From JABDPF01 sp037384065 (GTDB taxonomy: Bacteria; Pseudomonadota; Gammaproteobacteria; Xanthomonadales; SZUA-36), in assembly GCA_037384065.1 (NCBI GenBank), contig JARROJ010000003.1:1-64000 (forward strand): a DNA stretch of 64,000 bases, read 5' to 3'. A model generated the notes under the pieces. The model was not told the origin of the DNA. It worked only from the letters and a program-made list of their open reading frames with translations, and ran no database searches. The position numbers and the translations under genes were made by a program. Positions 17,315-26,654 of this stretch are shown piece after piece; position 1 is the first letter of the stretch; each line of letters starts with the position of its first letter.

Positions 17315-18324
17315 GGCACGGGGACGAGATCCAGCAGGCGGTCGGTGAGTTGATCGACGGTGACGCCGTCCGCCTCGGCTTCGTAGGAGAGCAGCACGCG
17401 ATGCCGCAGGATATCGTGGGCGACGGCATGCACGTCATCGGGCGATACGTAATCGCGCTGATCGAGCCAGGCCCGGGCGCGCGCGCACCGGTCCAGCCCG
17501 ATCGTCGCGCGGGGACTGGCCCCGAAACTGACCAGCCGTTCGAGGTCGGCATCCCAGCGCCCGGGATCGCGCGACGCCAGCACCAGCTGGACGATGTACT
17601 CCTCCAGCGCCGGCGCCATGAACAGGTCGAGCACGCTCCGCTGGGCGAGAAAGACCTGGTCCTGGGTGACCAGCACCGGCGCCGGCGGCTGTTCGCCCAA
17701 CTCGTCGCGCGCCTGCTGCCTGGCCAGGCCGAGGATGTCGCGCTCGGCCTCGGCGTCCGGGTAATCGATGGCGACGTGCATCAGGAAACGGTCCAGCTGC
17801 GCCTCGGGCAGCGGGTAGGTGCCTTCCTGCTCGATCGGGTTCTGGGTGGCCATGACCAGGAACAGCGGCGGCAGCCGATACGTGACGCGGCCGACGGTGA
17901 CCTGGTGTTCGCCCATGGCCTCGAGCAGGGCGGACTGCACCTTGGCCGGGGCCCGGTTGACCTCGTCGGCCAGGATCAGGTTATGGAAGATCGGCCCCTG
18001 CTGGAACTCGAAACTGCCCTCGGCGGGTCGGTAGATCTCGGTGCCCGTGAGATCCGCCGGCAACAGGTCCGGGGTGAACTGGATGCGGTGGAAATCCCCC
18101 TCGATCCGGTCCGCGATGACCTTGATCGCGGTCGTCTTGGCCAGGCCCGGCGCGCCTTCGACGAGCAGATGCCCGTTGCTCAGCAGCGCGATCAACAGGC
18201 GCTCCATCAGGCGCTGCTGGCCGATGATCAGCTCATTGGCAGCCGTACTCAGGTCCCGGAACGCGCGGTGCGCCTCGGCTTCCGCTTCGGATACCGTTCC
18301 GGTCGGTCTGTTTTCCTGTTGCAT
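17311..18324 (-). CDS. moxR: MoxR-type AAA+ ATPase
   Basis: 337 residues. MoxR proteins are AAA+ chaperones thought to activate or assemble partner complexes through VWA proteins. Visible motifs are Walker A GAPGLAKTT (about 58-66), Walker B LILADEVNRAP (about 119-129), ATQNP sensor I, EGTYPLPEAQLDRF, and a C-terminal lid. It is the first gene of a six-gene minus-strand operon (moxR to batD) in which every junction overlaps. Confidence 0.94.
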   Translation of the reverse strand: MQQENRPTGTVSEAEAEAHRAFRDLSTAANELIIGQQRLMERLLIALLSNGHLLVEGAPGLAKTTAIKVIADRIEGDFHRIQFTPDLLPADLTGTEIYRPAEGSFEFQQGPIFHNLILADEVNRAPAKVQSALLEAMGEHQVTVGRVTYRLPPLFLVMATQNPIEQEGTYPLPEAQLDRFLMHVAIDYPDAEAERDILGLARQQARDELGEQPPAPVLVTQDQVFLAQRSVLDLFMAPALEEYIVQLVLASRDPGRWDADLERLVSFGASPRATIGLDRCARARAWLDQRDYVSPDDVHAVAHDILRHRVLLSYEAEADGVTVDQLTDRLLDLVPVP

Positions 18325-18369
18325 CGCGCGCCCCCGGGGTCGTTGCGAAGAGTGAGCGTCAAACTGAAA

Positions 18370-18375
18370 AGTATA
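18370..18375 (-). promoter_or_regulatory. Possible -10 of the moxR operon
   Basis: On the minus strand a TATACT lies 46 bases upstream of the moxR ATG, in the short gap between priA and moxR. The -35 region is poor, so this is only a candidate promoter. Confidence 0.3.
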
Positions 18376-18422
18376 TCGCTGTCACGATGGCGCGGACAGG
18401 ACGATCGCGGAAGTGTCGAAGG

Positions 18423-20600
18423 TCACAACTCCTGCGGATCGACGTCGATCGACCAGCGCACCCGGCGCGCCGACCGGAGCGCGCGAACCGCGGGCAGCCA
18501 GGCGTCGAGCTGCGCATGCAGCCCGGAGCGGCTCGCAGACTGCAGCACGAGGTACATGCGCGTGCGCCCGCCGACGCGCTCCATGATCGCCGGTAACGGA
18601 CCGAACAGGCGCGTTTCGCCGTCCGGGAAGCACCCCGCGGCTGCGTTGAGAAACGCCCGGACCGGGTCGCGCTCGTGCGCATCCGCGCGCAGCAGCGCCT
18701 GGAAGCCGCAGGGCGGCAGGCCGGCCAGGCTGCGCTCGCGCAAGAGCCAGCGGGCGTAGGCCTCGTAGCCCTCGCCGAGCAGCAGTTCCAGCGCCGGATG
18801 GTCGGGATGCAGGGTCTGCAGGATCACGGTGCCGGCCTTGTCGGCACGCCCGGCGCGCCCCGCCACCTGCTGGATCATCTGGCCCATCCGTTCCAGCGCC
18901 CGGTAGTCGGCGCTGTACAGCGACTGGTCGATATTGACGATGACGACCAGCGTCACGCCGGGAAAGTGATGCCCCTTGGCCAGCATCTGGGTGCCGACCA
19001 GGATGCAGGCGCCGCCTTCGCGAACCGCGTCCAGTTGCCGGTTCATGACGCCCTTGCGGCTGATCTGGTCGCGGTCGAAGCGCAGCACCGGCACGCCGTC
19101 GAAGCGCCGCGCGAGCGTTTCCTCGAGTTGCTGGGTGCCCTCGCCCGCGCCGCGCAGCGCATCCGCCCGGCAGTCCGGGCACAGCCGCGGCGCCGGACGC
19201 TGGCTGCCGCAATGATGGCAACACAGCCGGCCGGCCTGACGGTGCCAGGTCAGGTGGGCATCGCAGCGCGCGCAACTTCCGGTCCAGCCGCACGACTGGC
19301 ACATCAGCACCGGGGCGTAGCCGCGCCGGTTCAGGAACACCATGACCTGCTCGTCACGGTCCAGCGTTGCCTCGATCGTTTCCAGGGCCGCCTTTGTCAG
19401 CCCCTGGACACCCTGCTGCTGGCGCATGTCCAGCACCCGCCAGGCCGGCAGCGAGGCGCGGGTCGCCCGCTTGCGCAAGCGATGCCAGGCGTAACGGCCC
19501 TCCAGGGCATTGTTCAGCGATTCCAGCGAAGGCGTCGCGCTGCCCAGAACGACCGGGATGCCGAGTTCGGCGGCGCGCTTGACGGCCACGTCGCGGGCCG
19601 AATAACGGAAGCCGTCCTGTTGCTTGAACGAGGCGTCGTGCTCCTCGTCGAGGATCACCAGCCGCAGGCCCGGCAGCGGCGTGAACAGAGCCGAGCGCGT
19701 CCCGACCAGCAGCGCGCCCCGGCCACTGCGCATCGTTTCCCAGGCCGCCAGCCGTTCGCCCGCGGCGAGGCCGGAATGTATGACCACCGGCTCCAGTCCG
19801 AGACGCTGGCTGAAGCGCCGGAGCAGCTGCGGGGTCAGGCCGATTTCCGGCACCAGGACCAGGGCCTGCCCGCCCTCGGCCAGGACCTGCTCGAGCAGGC
19901 ACATGTACACCTCGGTCTTGCCGCTGCCGGTGACGCCGTCGAGCAGGTGACAGTGAAAGCCGGGCGGCGTGGCGCGGATCGCGGCCAGCGCGGCATCCTG
20001 TTCCGCGGTCAGTTCCGGCCCGGCCGCCGGCCGGGCCTGCGCCGCTGGCAGGGGTTCCGCCACGACCCAGCCCCGGTCAATCAGCGTGTCGAGCGTCTTG
20101 CGCCACTGGCTGCCGATCGCGACCAGTGCCGCATCGGGTTGCGGTCCGTCCTCGAGCGCCCCCAGCATCGCGTGCTGCACCGGAGCGCGGCCCGGCGACT
20201 CCTCGAGCCGCGCCCGACCCGACTCGCTCAAGCGGTAGCGGAGCGGCGGCTCGGGCAACCGGCCGCGCGCGCTGCGCAGGGCGGGCGGCAGCGCGGTGGC
20301 CACGACGTCGCCCGGGGCGTGCTTGTAGTACTGCCAGCACCAGCGCAACAGGCGCAACAAGGACGCGTCGAGAAGCGGCTGTCCGCCGTCCAGCACCCGC
20401 GAGACGGCGTGCAGGCGTTCGCGCGGCAGTTCGCTGCCCGCAGCGACCGCGACCACGACGCCGACCATTCGCCGGGGACCGAACGGAACCACCACGCGGC
20501 ATCCCGGCGCCGCCGTCGGCCCGCCCGGCGGGGGCAGGTAATCGAACAGTTGCGGCAGGGGGACCGGCAGCGCGACCCGCATGATCTCGGTGGTGTCCAT
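18423..20600 (-). CDS. priA: Primosomal protein N' (replication restart helicase PriA)
   Basis: 725 residues. PriA recognises stalled forks and reloads the replisome with 3'-5' helicase activity. The order is a 3'-DNA-binding domain (MRVALPVPLPQLFDYLPP at 7-24), a winged-helix region, Walker A DGVTGSGKTE (221-230), a LDEEHD Walker B, then the zinc-binding cysteine cluster (CQSCGWTGSCARC then CHHCG and CPDC), and motifs IV-VI ending in QVAGRAGR. All eight zinc cysteines are present. It is divergent from mscL. Confidence 0.97.
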   Translation of the reverse strand: MDTTEIMRVALPVPLPQLFDYLPPPGGPTAAPGCRVVVPFGPRRMVGVVVAVAAGSELPRERLHAVSRVLDGGQPLLDASLLRLLRWCWQYYKHAPGDVVATALPPALRSARGRLPEPPLRYRLSESGRARLEESPGRAPVQHAMLGALEDGPQPDAALVAIGSQWRKTLDTLIDRGWVVAEPLPAAQARPAAGPELTAEQDAALAAIRATPPGFHCHLLDGVTGSGKTEVYMCLLEQVLAEGGQALVLVPEIGLTPQLLRRFSQRLGLEPVVIHSGLAAGERLAAWETMRSGRGALLVGTRSALFTPLPGLRLVILDEEHDASFKQQDGFRYSARDVAVKRAAELGIPVVLGSATPSLESLNNALEGRYAWHRLRKRATRASLPAWRVLDMRQQQGVQGLTKAALETIEATLDRDEQVMVFLNRRGYAPVLMCQSCGWTGSCARCDAHLTWHRQAGRLCCHHCGSQRPAPRLCPDCRADALRGAGEGTQQLEETLARRFDGVPVLRFDRDQISRKGVMNRQLDAVREGGACILVGTQMLAKGHHFPGVTLVVIVNIDQSLYSADYRALERMGQMIQQVAGRAGRADKAGTVILQTLHPDHPALELLLGEGYEAYARWLLRERSLAGLPPCGFQALLRADAHERDPVRAFLNAAAGCFPDGETRLFGPLPAIMERVGGRTRMYLVLQSASRSGLHAQLDAWLPAVRALRSARRVRWSIDVDPQEL

Positions 20601-20695
20601 GGCCCGCTGATTCTAGCCCGAATGACGCCCGCATGGGCGCACCGTCCGCGGTTCGGGAAAGGCGCCTTGCCGGGTCACGGCGTGGCGGTGTCGTT

Positions 20696-20704
20696 TGCTA
20701 TGAT
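20696..20704 (+). promoter_or_regulatory. Extended -10 promoter of mscL
   Basis: TGCTATGAT is a TG-n extended -10 (TATGAT, five of six consensus bases). It sits 34 bases before the mscL start codon. Extended -10 promoters can work with a weak -35, which is what is seen here. Confidence 0.5.
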
Positions 20705-20738
20705 AGTGCCGCCATCTCAGACCAAGAGGAGAGACCTG

Positions 20739-21140
20739 ATGAGCATGATGAGTGAATTCCGCGACTTCGCGATGCGCGGCAATGTCGTCGACATGGCGGT
20801 CGGCATCGTGATCGGCGGCGCGTTCGGCAAGATCGTGTCCTCGTTCGTCAACGACGTGCTGATGCCGCCCATCGGCATGGCGGTCGGCGGCGTCGATTTC
20901 TCGGAGCTGGCGATCACGCTGCAGGAAGCCAGTGGCGATGTCGCCGCGGTGACGATGAACTACGGTTCCTTCATCCAGACGGTGATCGACTTCGTGATCA
21001 TCGCGTTCGCGATCTTCATGGTGGTCAAGGCCATGAACAATCTCAAGAAGAAGGAAGAGGCCGCGCCGCCCGCACCCCCGAAACCGTCCGCGGAGGAAGT
21101 GCTGCTGACCGAGATCAGGGACCTGCTGAAAAAAGATTAG
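20739..21140 (+). CDS. mscL: Large-conductance mechanosensitive channel MscL
   Basis: 133 residues, the family length. MscL opens a wide pore when membrane tension nears lysis, releasing solutes on osmotic downshock. Features: an N-terminal amphipathic helix MSEFRDFAMRGN, TM1 VVDMAVGIVIGGAFGKIVSS (about 16-38), a periplasmic loop, TM2 VIDFVIIAFAIFMVV (about 78-100), a KKKEE turn, and the C-terminal bundle helix ending EIRDLLKKD. An AGAGGAGAG ribosome binding site precedes ATG 20739. It ends at a strong terminator shared with prc. Confidence 0.97.
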   Translation: MSMMSEFRDFAMRGNVVDMAVGIVIGGAFGKIVSSFVNDVLMPPIGMAVGGVDFSELAITLQEASGDVAAVTMNYGSFIQTVIDFVIIAFAIFMVVKAMNNLKKKEEAAPPAPPKPSAEEVLLTEIRDLLKKD

Positions 21141-21159
21141 GCCGCCGCTTTCGGAAAGA

Positions 21160-21187
21160 AAAAACGGGGCCGAATGGCCCCGTTTTT
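21160..21187. terminator. Bidirectional intrinsic terminator between mscL and prc
   Basis: AAAAACGGGGCC and its exact complement GGCCCCGTTTTT flank a GAAT loop. The 12-base stem with A-run on one side and T-run on the other can end transcription of mscL rightward and prc leftward. Confidence 0.9.
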
Positions 21188-21209
21188 CGATCGGTCCGGA
21201 ACGCCCGGG

Positions 21210-23381
21210 TCAGGGCAGCTTCGACTTCTTGGCGGCCGCGTCACCCAGCTGGGCGAATTGCTGCTTGAGAAGATCCACGTCCGCGCCGAGTTCGGCCATG
21301 TCCGCGACGATGCGCGCCGTTTCACGCAGCAACAGGTCCGGGCCTTCGTCCGCCTTCTCCTCGTCGTCCGCAACGTCTTCGTCCTCGGGGTTATCCAGTT
21401 CGGCATCGGCCGCGGCCAGCACGCTGTCCTCATCGACCAGCGGCGCCGCGCCGCCGTCGATGGCCTCGCGCTCTTTCTTCTTGGCCTCGCGGCGCGCCAG
21501 GCGCTCGCGCCCCTCGCTCTCGAGCAGCGAGATCTGTTTTTCCGCGGCGTGCTCGTTGAATTCGGCGATGTCGTCCTGCAACCAGGCGAATTCCTGATCG
21601 TCGACGATCCGTTCGCGGTAGCGGTTTTTGGCCACCGCCACCATCTGGCTCAGGTCGCCGGCCGTCTCGTAGCGGGCGGGATCGATGCGGGTCCACGGCA
21701 GGGCGTTGTCCAGCGAGCGCTCGCCGTAATCCTCCGGGTCACCGGCCGACGGAAACGCGATATCGGGCACCACGCCGCGGTTCTGCGTCGAGCCGCCGTT
21801 CACGCGGAAGAACTGCGCCATGGTCAGCTTGAGCTGGCCGAGCCCCGGCCGGTCGGCCGAAGCGTAGTCGTTCAGGTCCAGCAGGCTCTGCACGGTGCCC
21901 TTGCCGAAGGTCGTCTCGCCGACCACGACGCCACGCCCGTAGTCCTGGATGGCCGCCGCGAAGATCTCCGAGGCCGACGCGCTGTAGCGGTTGACCAGCA
22001 CGGCCAGCGGGCCGTCCCAGGCCATGCCCGAGTCGACGTCTTCCTCGAGCGAGATACGGCCGCTCGAATTGCGCACCTGGACCACCGGCCCCTTGTCGAT
22101 GAACAGGCCGGTCAGGGTGGTGGCCTCCAGCAGCGAACCGCCGCCATTGTTGCGCAGGTCGATCACGATGCCGGCGACGCCCTGCTCCTCGAGTTCGCCG
22201 ATCAGGCGGCGCACGTCGCGGGTGCTCGAGCGGTAATCCGGCTTGTTCTGGGCGCGGCCGTTGAAATCCAGGTAGAACACCGGCAGGTCGATCACGCCGA
22301 TCTTGATCGTCTCCTCGCTGCCGTCGTCCGCCGGCACCTCGATGACCTCGCTCTGCGCGGCCTGCTCCTCCAGCTTGACCTCGTCGCGGACGATGTCGAT
22401 GACTTTCGACGCGCCGCCGACGGGTTCGTCCTCGGGCAGCACCTGCAGGCGCACCACAGTGTCCTTGGGGCCGCGAATCAGTTCGACCACGTCGTCGACG
22501 CGCCAGCCGATCACGTCGACCAGTTTGCCGTCATTGCCCTGGCCGATCGCAGTGATGCGGTCGCCGGCTTCCAGGCGGCCGTCTTTCGAGGCCGGGCCGC
22601 CGGGCACCACGCGCGAAATCGTCGTGTACTCGTTTTCGCGCCCGAGCAGGGCGCCGATGCCCTCGAGCGAGAGCCGCATCGAAATTTCGAAGTTCTCCGA
22701 GTTACGCGCGGACAGGTAGGCCGTGTGCGGCTCGATCGAGGCGGCGAACGCGTTCATGAAGAACTGGAACACGTCGTCGGCGTTGAGTTCGGTGATGCGC
22801 CGCTCGAGGTTGTCGTAGCGGTCGTTCAGGGTTTCGACGATCGCGTCCGGCTCCTTGTCGGTGAGCTTCAGGCGCAGGTAGTCGTTCTTGACGCGCTTGC
22901 GCCAGAGTTCGTCCAGTTCGGCCCGGTCCTTCGCCCAGGGCTCGTCTTCCCGGTCGTACTGGTAATACTCGTCGATGGTGAAATCGAACGGCTGCTTGAT
23001 CCGTTCCCGCGCATACGCCACCCGGTCCAGCACGCGTGCGCTGTAAATGTTGAACATTTCGAACGGCGACAGCAGGTCGGAGTGCCGCAGCGCGTCGTCC
23101 ATCTGGTGGCGGTAGCGGTCGAACGACTCGATGTCCGACTGCAGGAAGTAGATCCGGTTGGGGTCGAGCAGCTTCAGGTAGTTGTCGAAAATCTGCTCCG
23201 ACAGGTCGTCGTCCAGCCGGGTGCGCTTGTAGTGGTAGTTGGTCAGAAACCGCGTGGCGATGTTGCTCGCGTAATAATGCTCCATCCCGGGCTTGAGATG
23301 CAGCGCATCGTCCACGTCCACCGAGGCGACCGCGCTGCAGACCAGCGTCAGGAAAAACCCAAAAATTAACGTCCGTTTCAC
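21210..23381 (-). CDS. prc: Tail-specific carboxy-terminal protease Prc (S41A)
   Basis: 723 residues from GTG 23381 (MKRTLIFGFF), which has GGGAG nine bases upstream; a TTG at 23405 is an alternative. It is a periplasmic protease that trims C termini and degrades tagged or envelope proteins. It has a signal peptide ending near VASVDV, an N-terminal helical domain, a PDZ domain (IGALLGRENEYTTI through GPASKDGRLEAGDRI), and the S41 core. The catalytic Ser lies in NRYSASASEIFAAA and the Lys in TTFGKGTVQ, matching E. coli Prc. The C-terminal region is rich in acidic and charged residues. Confidence 0.96.
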   Translation of the reverse strand: MKRTLIFGFFLTLVCSAVASVDVDDALHLKPGMEHYYASNIATRFLTNYHYKRTRLDDDLSEQIFDNYLKLLDPNRIYFLQSDIESFDRYRHQMDDALRHSDLLSPFEMFNIYSARVLDRVAYARERIKQPFDFTIDEYYQYDREDEPWAKDRAELDELWRKRVKNDYLRLKLTDKEPDAIVETLNDRYDNLERRITELNADDVFQFFMNAFAASIEPHTAYLSARNSENFEISMRLSLEGIGALLGRENEYTTISRVVPGGPASKDGRLEAGDRITAIGQGNDGKLVDVIGWRVDDVVELIRGPKDTVVRLQVLPEDEPVGGASKVIDIVRDEVKLEEQAAQSEVIEVPADDGSEETIKIGVIDLPVFYLDFNGRAQNKPDYRSSTRDVRRLIGELEEQGVAGIVIDLRNNGGGSLLEATTLTGLFIDKGPVVQVRNSSGRISLEEDVDSGMAWDGPLAVLVNRYSASASEIFAAAIQDYGRGVVVGETTFGKGTVQSLLDLNDYASADRPGLGQLKLTMAQFFRVNGGSTQNRGVVPDIAFPSAGDPEDYGERSLDNALPWTRIDPARYETAGDLSQMVAVAKNRYRERIVDDQEFAWLQDDIAEFNEHAAEKQISLLESEGRERLARREAKKKEREAIDGGAAPLVDEDSVLAAADAELDNPEDEDVADDEEKADEGPDLLLRETARIVADMAELGADVDLLKQQFAQLGDAAAKKSKLP

Positions 23382-23452
23382 GCGTTCAACTCTCCCGGAA
23401 TTCAAGCCCGATCCGCCCGTGCGCGGAATCGATCCGCACCCGAAGGGACCTA

Positions 23453-23481
23453 TTTATGCCTTGTTCAGACCCAATTTACAA
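23453..23481 (-). promoter_or_regulatory. Candidate promoter of prc
   Basis: On the minus strand, TTGTAA (23476-23481) and CATAAA (23453-23458) are separated by 17 bases, each matching four of six consensus positions. It lies about 70 bases upstream of the prc start in a short AT-richer stretch. Confidence 0.4.
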
Positions 23482-23546
23482 CGCGGAGGTTCCGTTTTCA
23501 TCACCCAAACGCGATGAACGGACCGCTCCCGGGGCCGGGCGGAACC

Positions 23547-24530
23547 TCATACCAGGCCCGCCGCCTCGGCGCTGAGATCGGCATGGTAGGAGGAGCGCAC
23601 CAGCGGCCCGGACGCAACATGGCTGAACCCCAGCCCGTACCCGTATTCCGCCAGTTCGTCGAACTCGGCCGGCGACCAGTAGCGCATCACGGGATGGTGG
23701 TGCGGCGTCGGCTGCAGGTACTGGCCGATCGTCACCATGTCGACGTCGTGGGCGCGCAGGTCGCGCAGCGCCTCCTCGACCTGCTCGCGCGTTTCGCCCA
23801 GGCCCAGCATGATGCCGGACTTGGTCGGAATGTCCGGGTGCTGCGCCTTGAAACGCTGCAGCAACTGCAGCGACCAGTGGTAATCCGCCCCCGGCCGGAC
23901 GTTGCGGTACAGCGGCAGCACCGTCTCGAGGTTGTGGTTGAAGACGTCGGGCGGTGACGCCTCGAAAATCTCCAGCGCGCGGTCTACCTTGTTGCGGCCA
24001 CGGAAATCCGGAACCAGGACTTCGACGCGAATGCCGGGGTTGAGTTCCCGCACGCGGTCGATGCAGGCCGCGAAATGGGCCGCCCCGCCGTCGCGCAGGT
24101 CGTCGCGGTCCACCGAGGTGATGACGATGTAGCGCAGCTTCATGTCGCGGACCGTGCGGGCCAGCTGCTCCGCCTCGTTCGGATCGGGCGGCAGCGGACG
24201 GCCGTGTGCGACATCGCAGAACGAACAGCGGCGCGTGCAGACCTCGCCGAGGATCATGAACGTCGCCGTGCCCTTGGAAAAGCACTCGTGGATGTTCGGA
24301 CAGGTGGCCTCTTCGCAGACCGTGACCAGCTGCCGCTCGCGCAGGCGGCTTTTCAGCGTCGCGACCGCATTGCCCGACGGCAGGCGGACGCGGATCCACG
24401 ACGGCTTGCGCAACCGCGGCGCCTCGCTTTCGAATTGCGCCGTGTTGCGCGCCATCTTGTCCGCGCCGAGTTCCTTCGCGCCGGACACGCGAATCGGTAT
24501 CGCCGCCCGGTTCTTGTCATTGCCGCTCAT
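23547..24530 (-). CDS. lipA: Lipoyl synthase
   Basis: 327 residues. LipA is a radical-SAM enzyme that inserts two sulfurs into protein-bound octanoyl groups. Both cluster motifs are intact: the auxiliary cluster cysteines Cys72, Cys77 and Cys83 (CEEATCPNIHEC), and the radical-SAM CxxxCxxC Cys98, Cys102, Cys105 (CTRRCSFC). The conserved C-terminal serine is in the VRSSYHA block. The ATG overlaps the lipB stop by four bases, so octanoyl transfer and sulfur insertion are co-expressed. Confidence 0.98.
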   Translation of the reverse strand: MSGNDKNRAAIPIRVSGAKELGADKMARNTAQFESEAPRLRKPSWIRVRLPSGNAVATLKSRLRERQLVTVCEEATCPNIHECFSKGTATFMILGEVCTRRCSFCDVAHGRPLPPDPNEAEQLARTVRDMKLRYIVITSVDRDDLRDGGAAHFAACIDRVRELNPGIRVEVLVPDFRGRNKVDRALEIFEASPPDVFNHNLETVLPLYRNVRPGADYHWSLQLLQRFKAQHPDIPTKSGIMLGLGETREQVEEALRDLRAHDVDMVTIGQYLQPTPHHHPVMRYWSPAEFDELAEYGYGLGFSHVASGPLVRSSYHADLSAEAAGLV

Positions 24531-25171
24531 GTCGTCGCTTCCGCTTCATCGACCACTTCACTATAGCCCAGCGCTGCGCCGAGCTCTTCGATGAGATGGC
24601 TCTCGACCGCCGCGAATTCAACCGGCGCCAGCGCGGACAGCTGCGTGACCTCCAGACCGGCGAACCCGCAGGGGTTGATGCGCCGGAACGGTTCGAGGTC
24701 CATGTCGATGTTGAAGGCGAGGCCGTGAAAACTGCATCCGCGGCGCACGCGCAGACCGAGCGACGCGATCTTCGCGCCGGCGACGTAGATGCCGGGCGCG
24801 CCGGCAATGCGCTCGCCCGTCACGCCGTAACGGGCCAGCACGCGAATGATGGCCTCCTCGATACGGTGCACGAAGTCTTTGACACCGACGCCGAGGCGCC
24901 GCAGATCGATCAGCGGGTACCCCACGATCTGGCCCGGACCGTGGTAGGTGACCTGGCCGCCGCGATCGACCTGGATGACGGGGATGGCGCCGGGAGCGAG
25001 CAGATGTTCGGCCCGCCCGGCCTGGCCCTGGGTGAACACCGGCGGATGCTGGACCAGCCAGAATTCGTCCACGGTAGCGGCGTCGCGCCGGTCGGTGAAG
25101 TCCTGCATCGCGCGCCAGACCGGCAGGTAATCGGCCAGCCCGAGCCGCCGGACGACGAGGCGCGGCTTCAT
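24527..25171 (-). CDS. lipB: Octanoyltransferase LipB
   Basis: 214 residues. LipB moves octanoate from acyl carrier protein to lipoyl domains of 2-oxoacid dehydrogenases and GcvH. The catalytic cysteine is in NPCGFAGLEVTQ and the catalytic lysine in GAKIASLGLRV. The family block RGGQVTYHGPGQIVGYPL is also present. It overlaps the ybeD stop upstream and the lipA start downstream by four bases each. Confidence 0.97.
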   Translation of the reverse strand: MKPRLVVRRLGLADYLPVWRAMQDFTDRRDAATVDEFWLVQHPPVFTQGQAGRAEHLLAPGAIPVIQVDRGGQVTYHGPGQIVGYPLIDLRRLGVGVKDFVHRIEEAIIRVLARYGVTGERIAGAPGIYVAGAKIASLGLRVRRGCSFHGLAFNIDMDLEPFRRINPCGFAGLEVTQLSALAPVEFAAVESHLIEELGAALGYSEVVDEAEATT

Positions 25172-25461
25172 AACGCCATCAGCACGTCGGGGCTGTCGGT
25201 GAGATCCTGGTAGATCGCATCGAGCTGCGCCTGCGAGGTCGCCTTGACCACCAGCGTGACCGCGACGTAATTGCCGTTGCGACTCTCGTTGCTGCGCACC
25301 GGTTCACCCGGCCACAGTTCCGCGTGGCTGCGCACGATGTGGGTGACGATCGCCTGGAACCCGCGCCCTGTCCGTCCCATCGCCTTGATCGGAAAGCGGC
25401 AGGGGAATTCCAGCAGCGTTTCCCTACTCGGGTTGCGGCTGCCGTTGGTCTTCTTCGTCAT
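25168..25461 (-). CDS. ybeD: YbeD / DUF493 family protein
   Basis: 97 residues, an ACT-like small protein of unknown biochemical function that nearly always sits between dacA and lipB in gammaproteobacteria. The LLEFPCRFPIKAMG block near the start and the C-terminal DSPDVLMAL tail match the family. The ATG at 25461 lies inside dacA, giving a 38-base same-strand overlap. No ATG, GTG or TTG is available after the dacA stop that keeps the conserved LLEFP block. Confidence 0.93.
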   Translation of the reverse strand: MTKKTNGSRNPSRETLLEFPCRFPIKAMGRTGRGFQAIVTHIVRSHAELWPGEPVRSNESRNGNYVAVTLVVKATSQAQLDAIYQDLTDSPDVLMAL

Positions 25462-26638
25462 CTTCGAACAGGCCGTCGAACCACAGCGTTACGCTGTCCA
25501 TCATGCTGCCGAAGAACCCGGCCTCCTCGACCGCCTCGAGCGTCAGCAAATCGCGGCTGGCCACCGTCTCGTCGCCCAGCACGACGCGAATCGTGCCGAC
25601 CGCGTCCCCGATGCCGAGGGGTGCGGTGAGCTCCGGTTGCACCTCCACGCGGGCCTCGAGGTCGTCGTAGCGGCCGCGCGGAATCGTCACGAACAGTTCT
25701 TCGCCGATGCCCAGCGGGACGTCCTCGGCAAGCCCTTTCCAGACACGGGCGCGGGCCAGTTCCTGCCCGCCCTGGTAAAGCTGGACGGTCTCGAAAAACC
25801 GGAAGCCGTAATTGAGCAGCGTCTGGCTCTCGCTGGCGCGGCTCGACTCGGTTGCGGACCCCATCACGGCGCTGATCAGGCGCATGCCGTCGCGCTTGGC
25901 CGACGCCGCCAGGCAGTATCCGGCGGCCTCGGTGTGACCGGTTTTCAGCCCGTCGATCGCCGGGTCACGCCACAGCAGGGTGTTGCGGTTGTGCTGACGG
26001 ATGTTGTTGAACGTGAACTCCTTCTCCGAATACCAGGTGTAGTAATCGGGAAAATCGCGGATCGTCGCCAGGCTGAGCACGGCGACATCGCGCGCGGTCG
26101 TGTAATGGTCGGGATCCGGCAGCCCGGTCGCGTTGACGTAATGCGTGCCGGTCATGCCCAGTTGCTCGGCGAAATGGTTCATCAGGCCGGCAAAGGCCGC
26201 TTCGCTGCCGGCAACGTGCTCGGCCAGCGCCACGCTCGCGTCGTTGCCGGACTGGATCACCATGCCGTGAATCAGGTCCTCGACGCTGACCTGCATGTCC
26301 GGCTCGATGAACATGCGCGAACCGCCGGTGCGCCAGGCCTTCTCGCTGATCGGCACGGTTTCCTGCAGCGTGATGTTGCCCTGGTCGAGTTCATGGAACA
26401 CCACGTAGGCCGTCATCAGCTTGGTGATGCTGGCCGGGTCGACGCGCTGATCCGCGTTGTGCTCGACCAGGATGCGGCCGCTGTTGAAATCCATCAGGAG
26501 GTAACTGGCCGCCCCGAGCTGGGGCGCGGACGGCACCGGCAGAGCCGTGTCCGCCGGCCGGTCGGGTACCGGCACCTGGGCGAGCGCGACGCCGGCGACG
26601 AGCGCCAGCGTCAGGAAGATGCTTTGCAAAGTTTTCAT
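25424..26638 (-). CDS. dacA: D-alanyl-D-alanine carboxypeptidase (PBP5/6, DacA)
   Basis: 404 residues from ATG 26638 (MKTLQSIFLT), with a signal peptide cleaved after about ALA at 18-20. It removes the terminal D-Ala from peptidoglycan pentapeptides and so limits cross-linking. The penicillin-binding motifs are intact: SITK at 70-73, SGN at 130-132, KTG at 232-234. After the beta-rich C-terminal domain, the protein ends in a predicted amphipathic region (GFFGSMMDSVTLWFDGLFEDDEE, read 1-2 residues at a time) that would dock on the membrane. The frame extends upstream to 26854 only through rlpA. Confidence 0.96.
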   Translation of the reverse strand: MKTLQSIFLTLALVAGVALAQVPVPDRPADTALPVPSAPQLGAASYLLMDFNSGRILVEHNADQRVDPASITKLMTAYVVFHELDQGNITLQETVPISEKAWRTGGSRMFIEPDMQVSVEDLIHGMVIQSGNDASVALAEHVAGSEAAFAGLMNHFAEQLGMTGTHYVNATGLPDPDHYTTARDVAVLSLATIRDFPDYYTWYSEKEFTFNNIRQHNRNTLLWRDPAIDGLKTGHTEAAGYCLAASAKRDGMRLISAVMGSATESSRASESQTLLNYGFRFFETVQLYQGGQELARARVWKGLAEDVPLGIGEELFVTIPRGRYDDLEARVEVQPELTAPLGIGDAVGTIRVVLGDETVASRDLLTLEAVEEAGFFGSMMDSVTLWFDGLFEDDEEDQRQPQPE

Positions 26639-26654
26639 GATTCGGGTTTTCTGA

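Noticed and set aside
18675..20700. Long plus-strand frame antisense to priA
   Set aside because: Arg/Gln/His-rich composition artefact of GC-rich DNA; priA on the other strand carries all family motifs.
21174..23369. 731-codon plus-strand frame opposite prc
   Set aside because: Same length as prc but no domain; antisense shadow.
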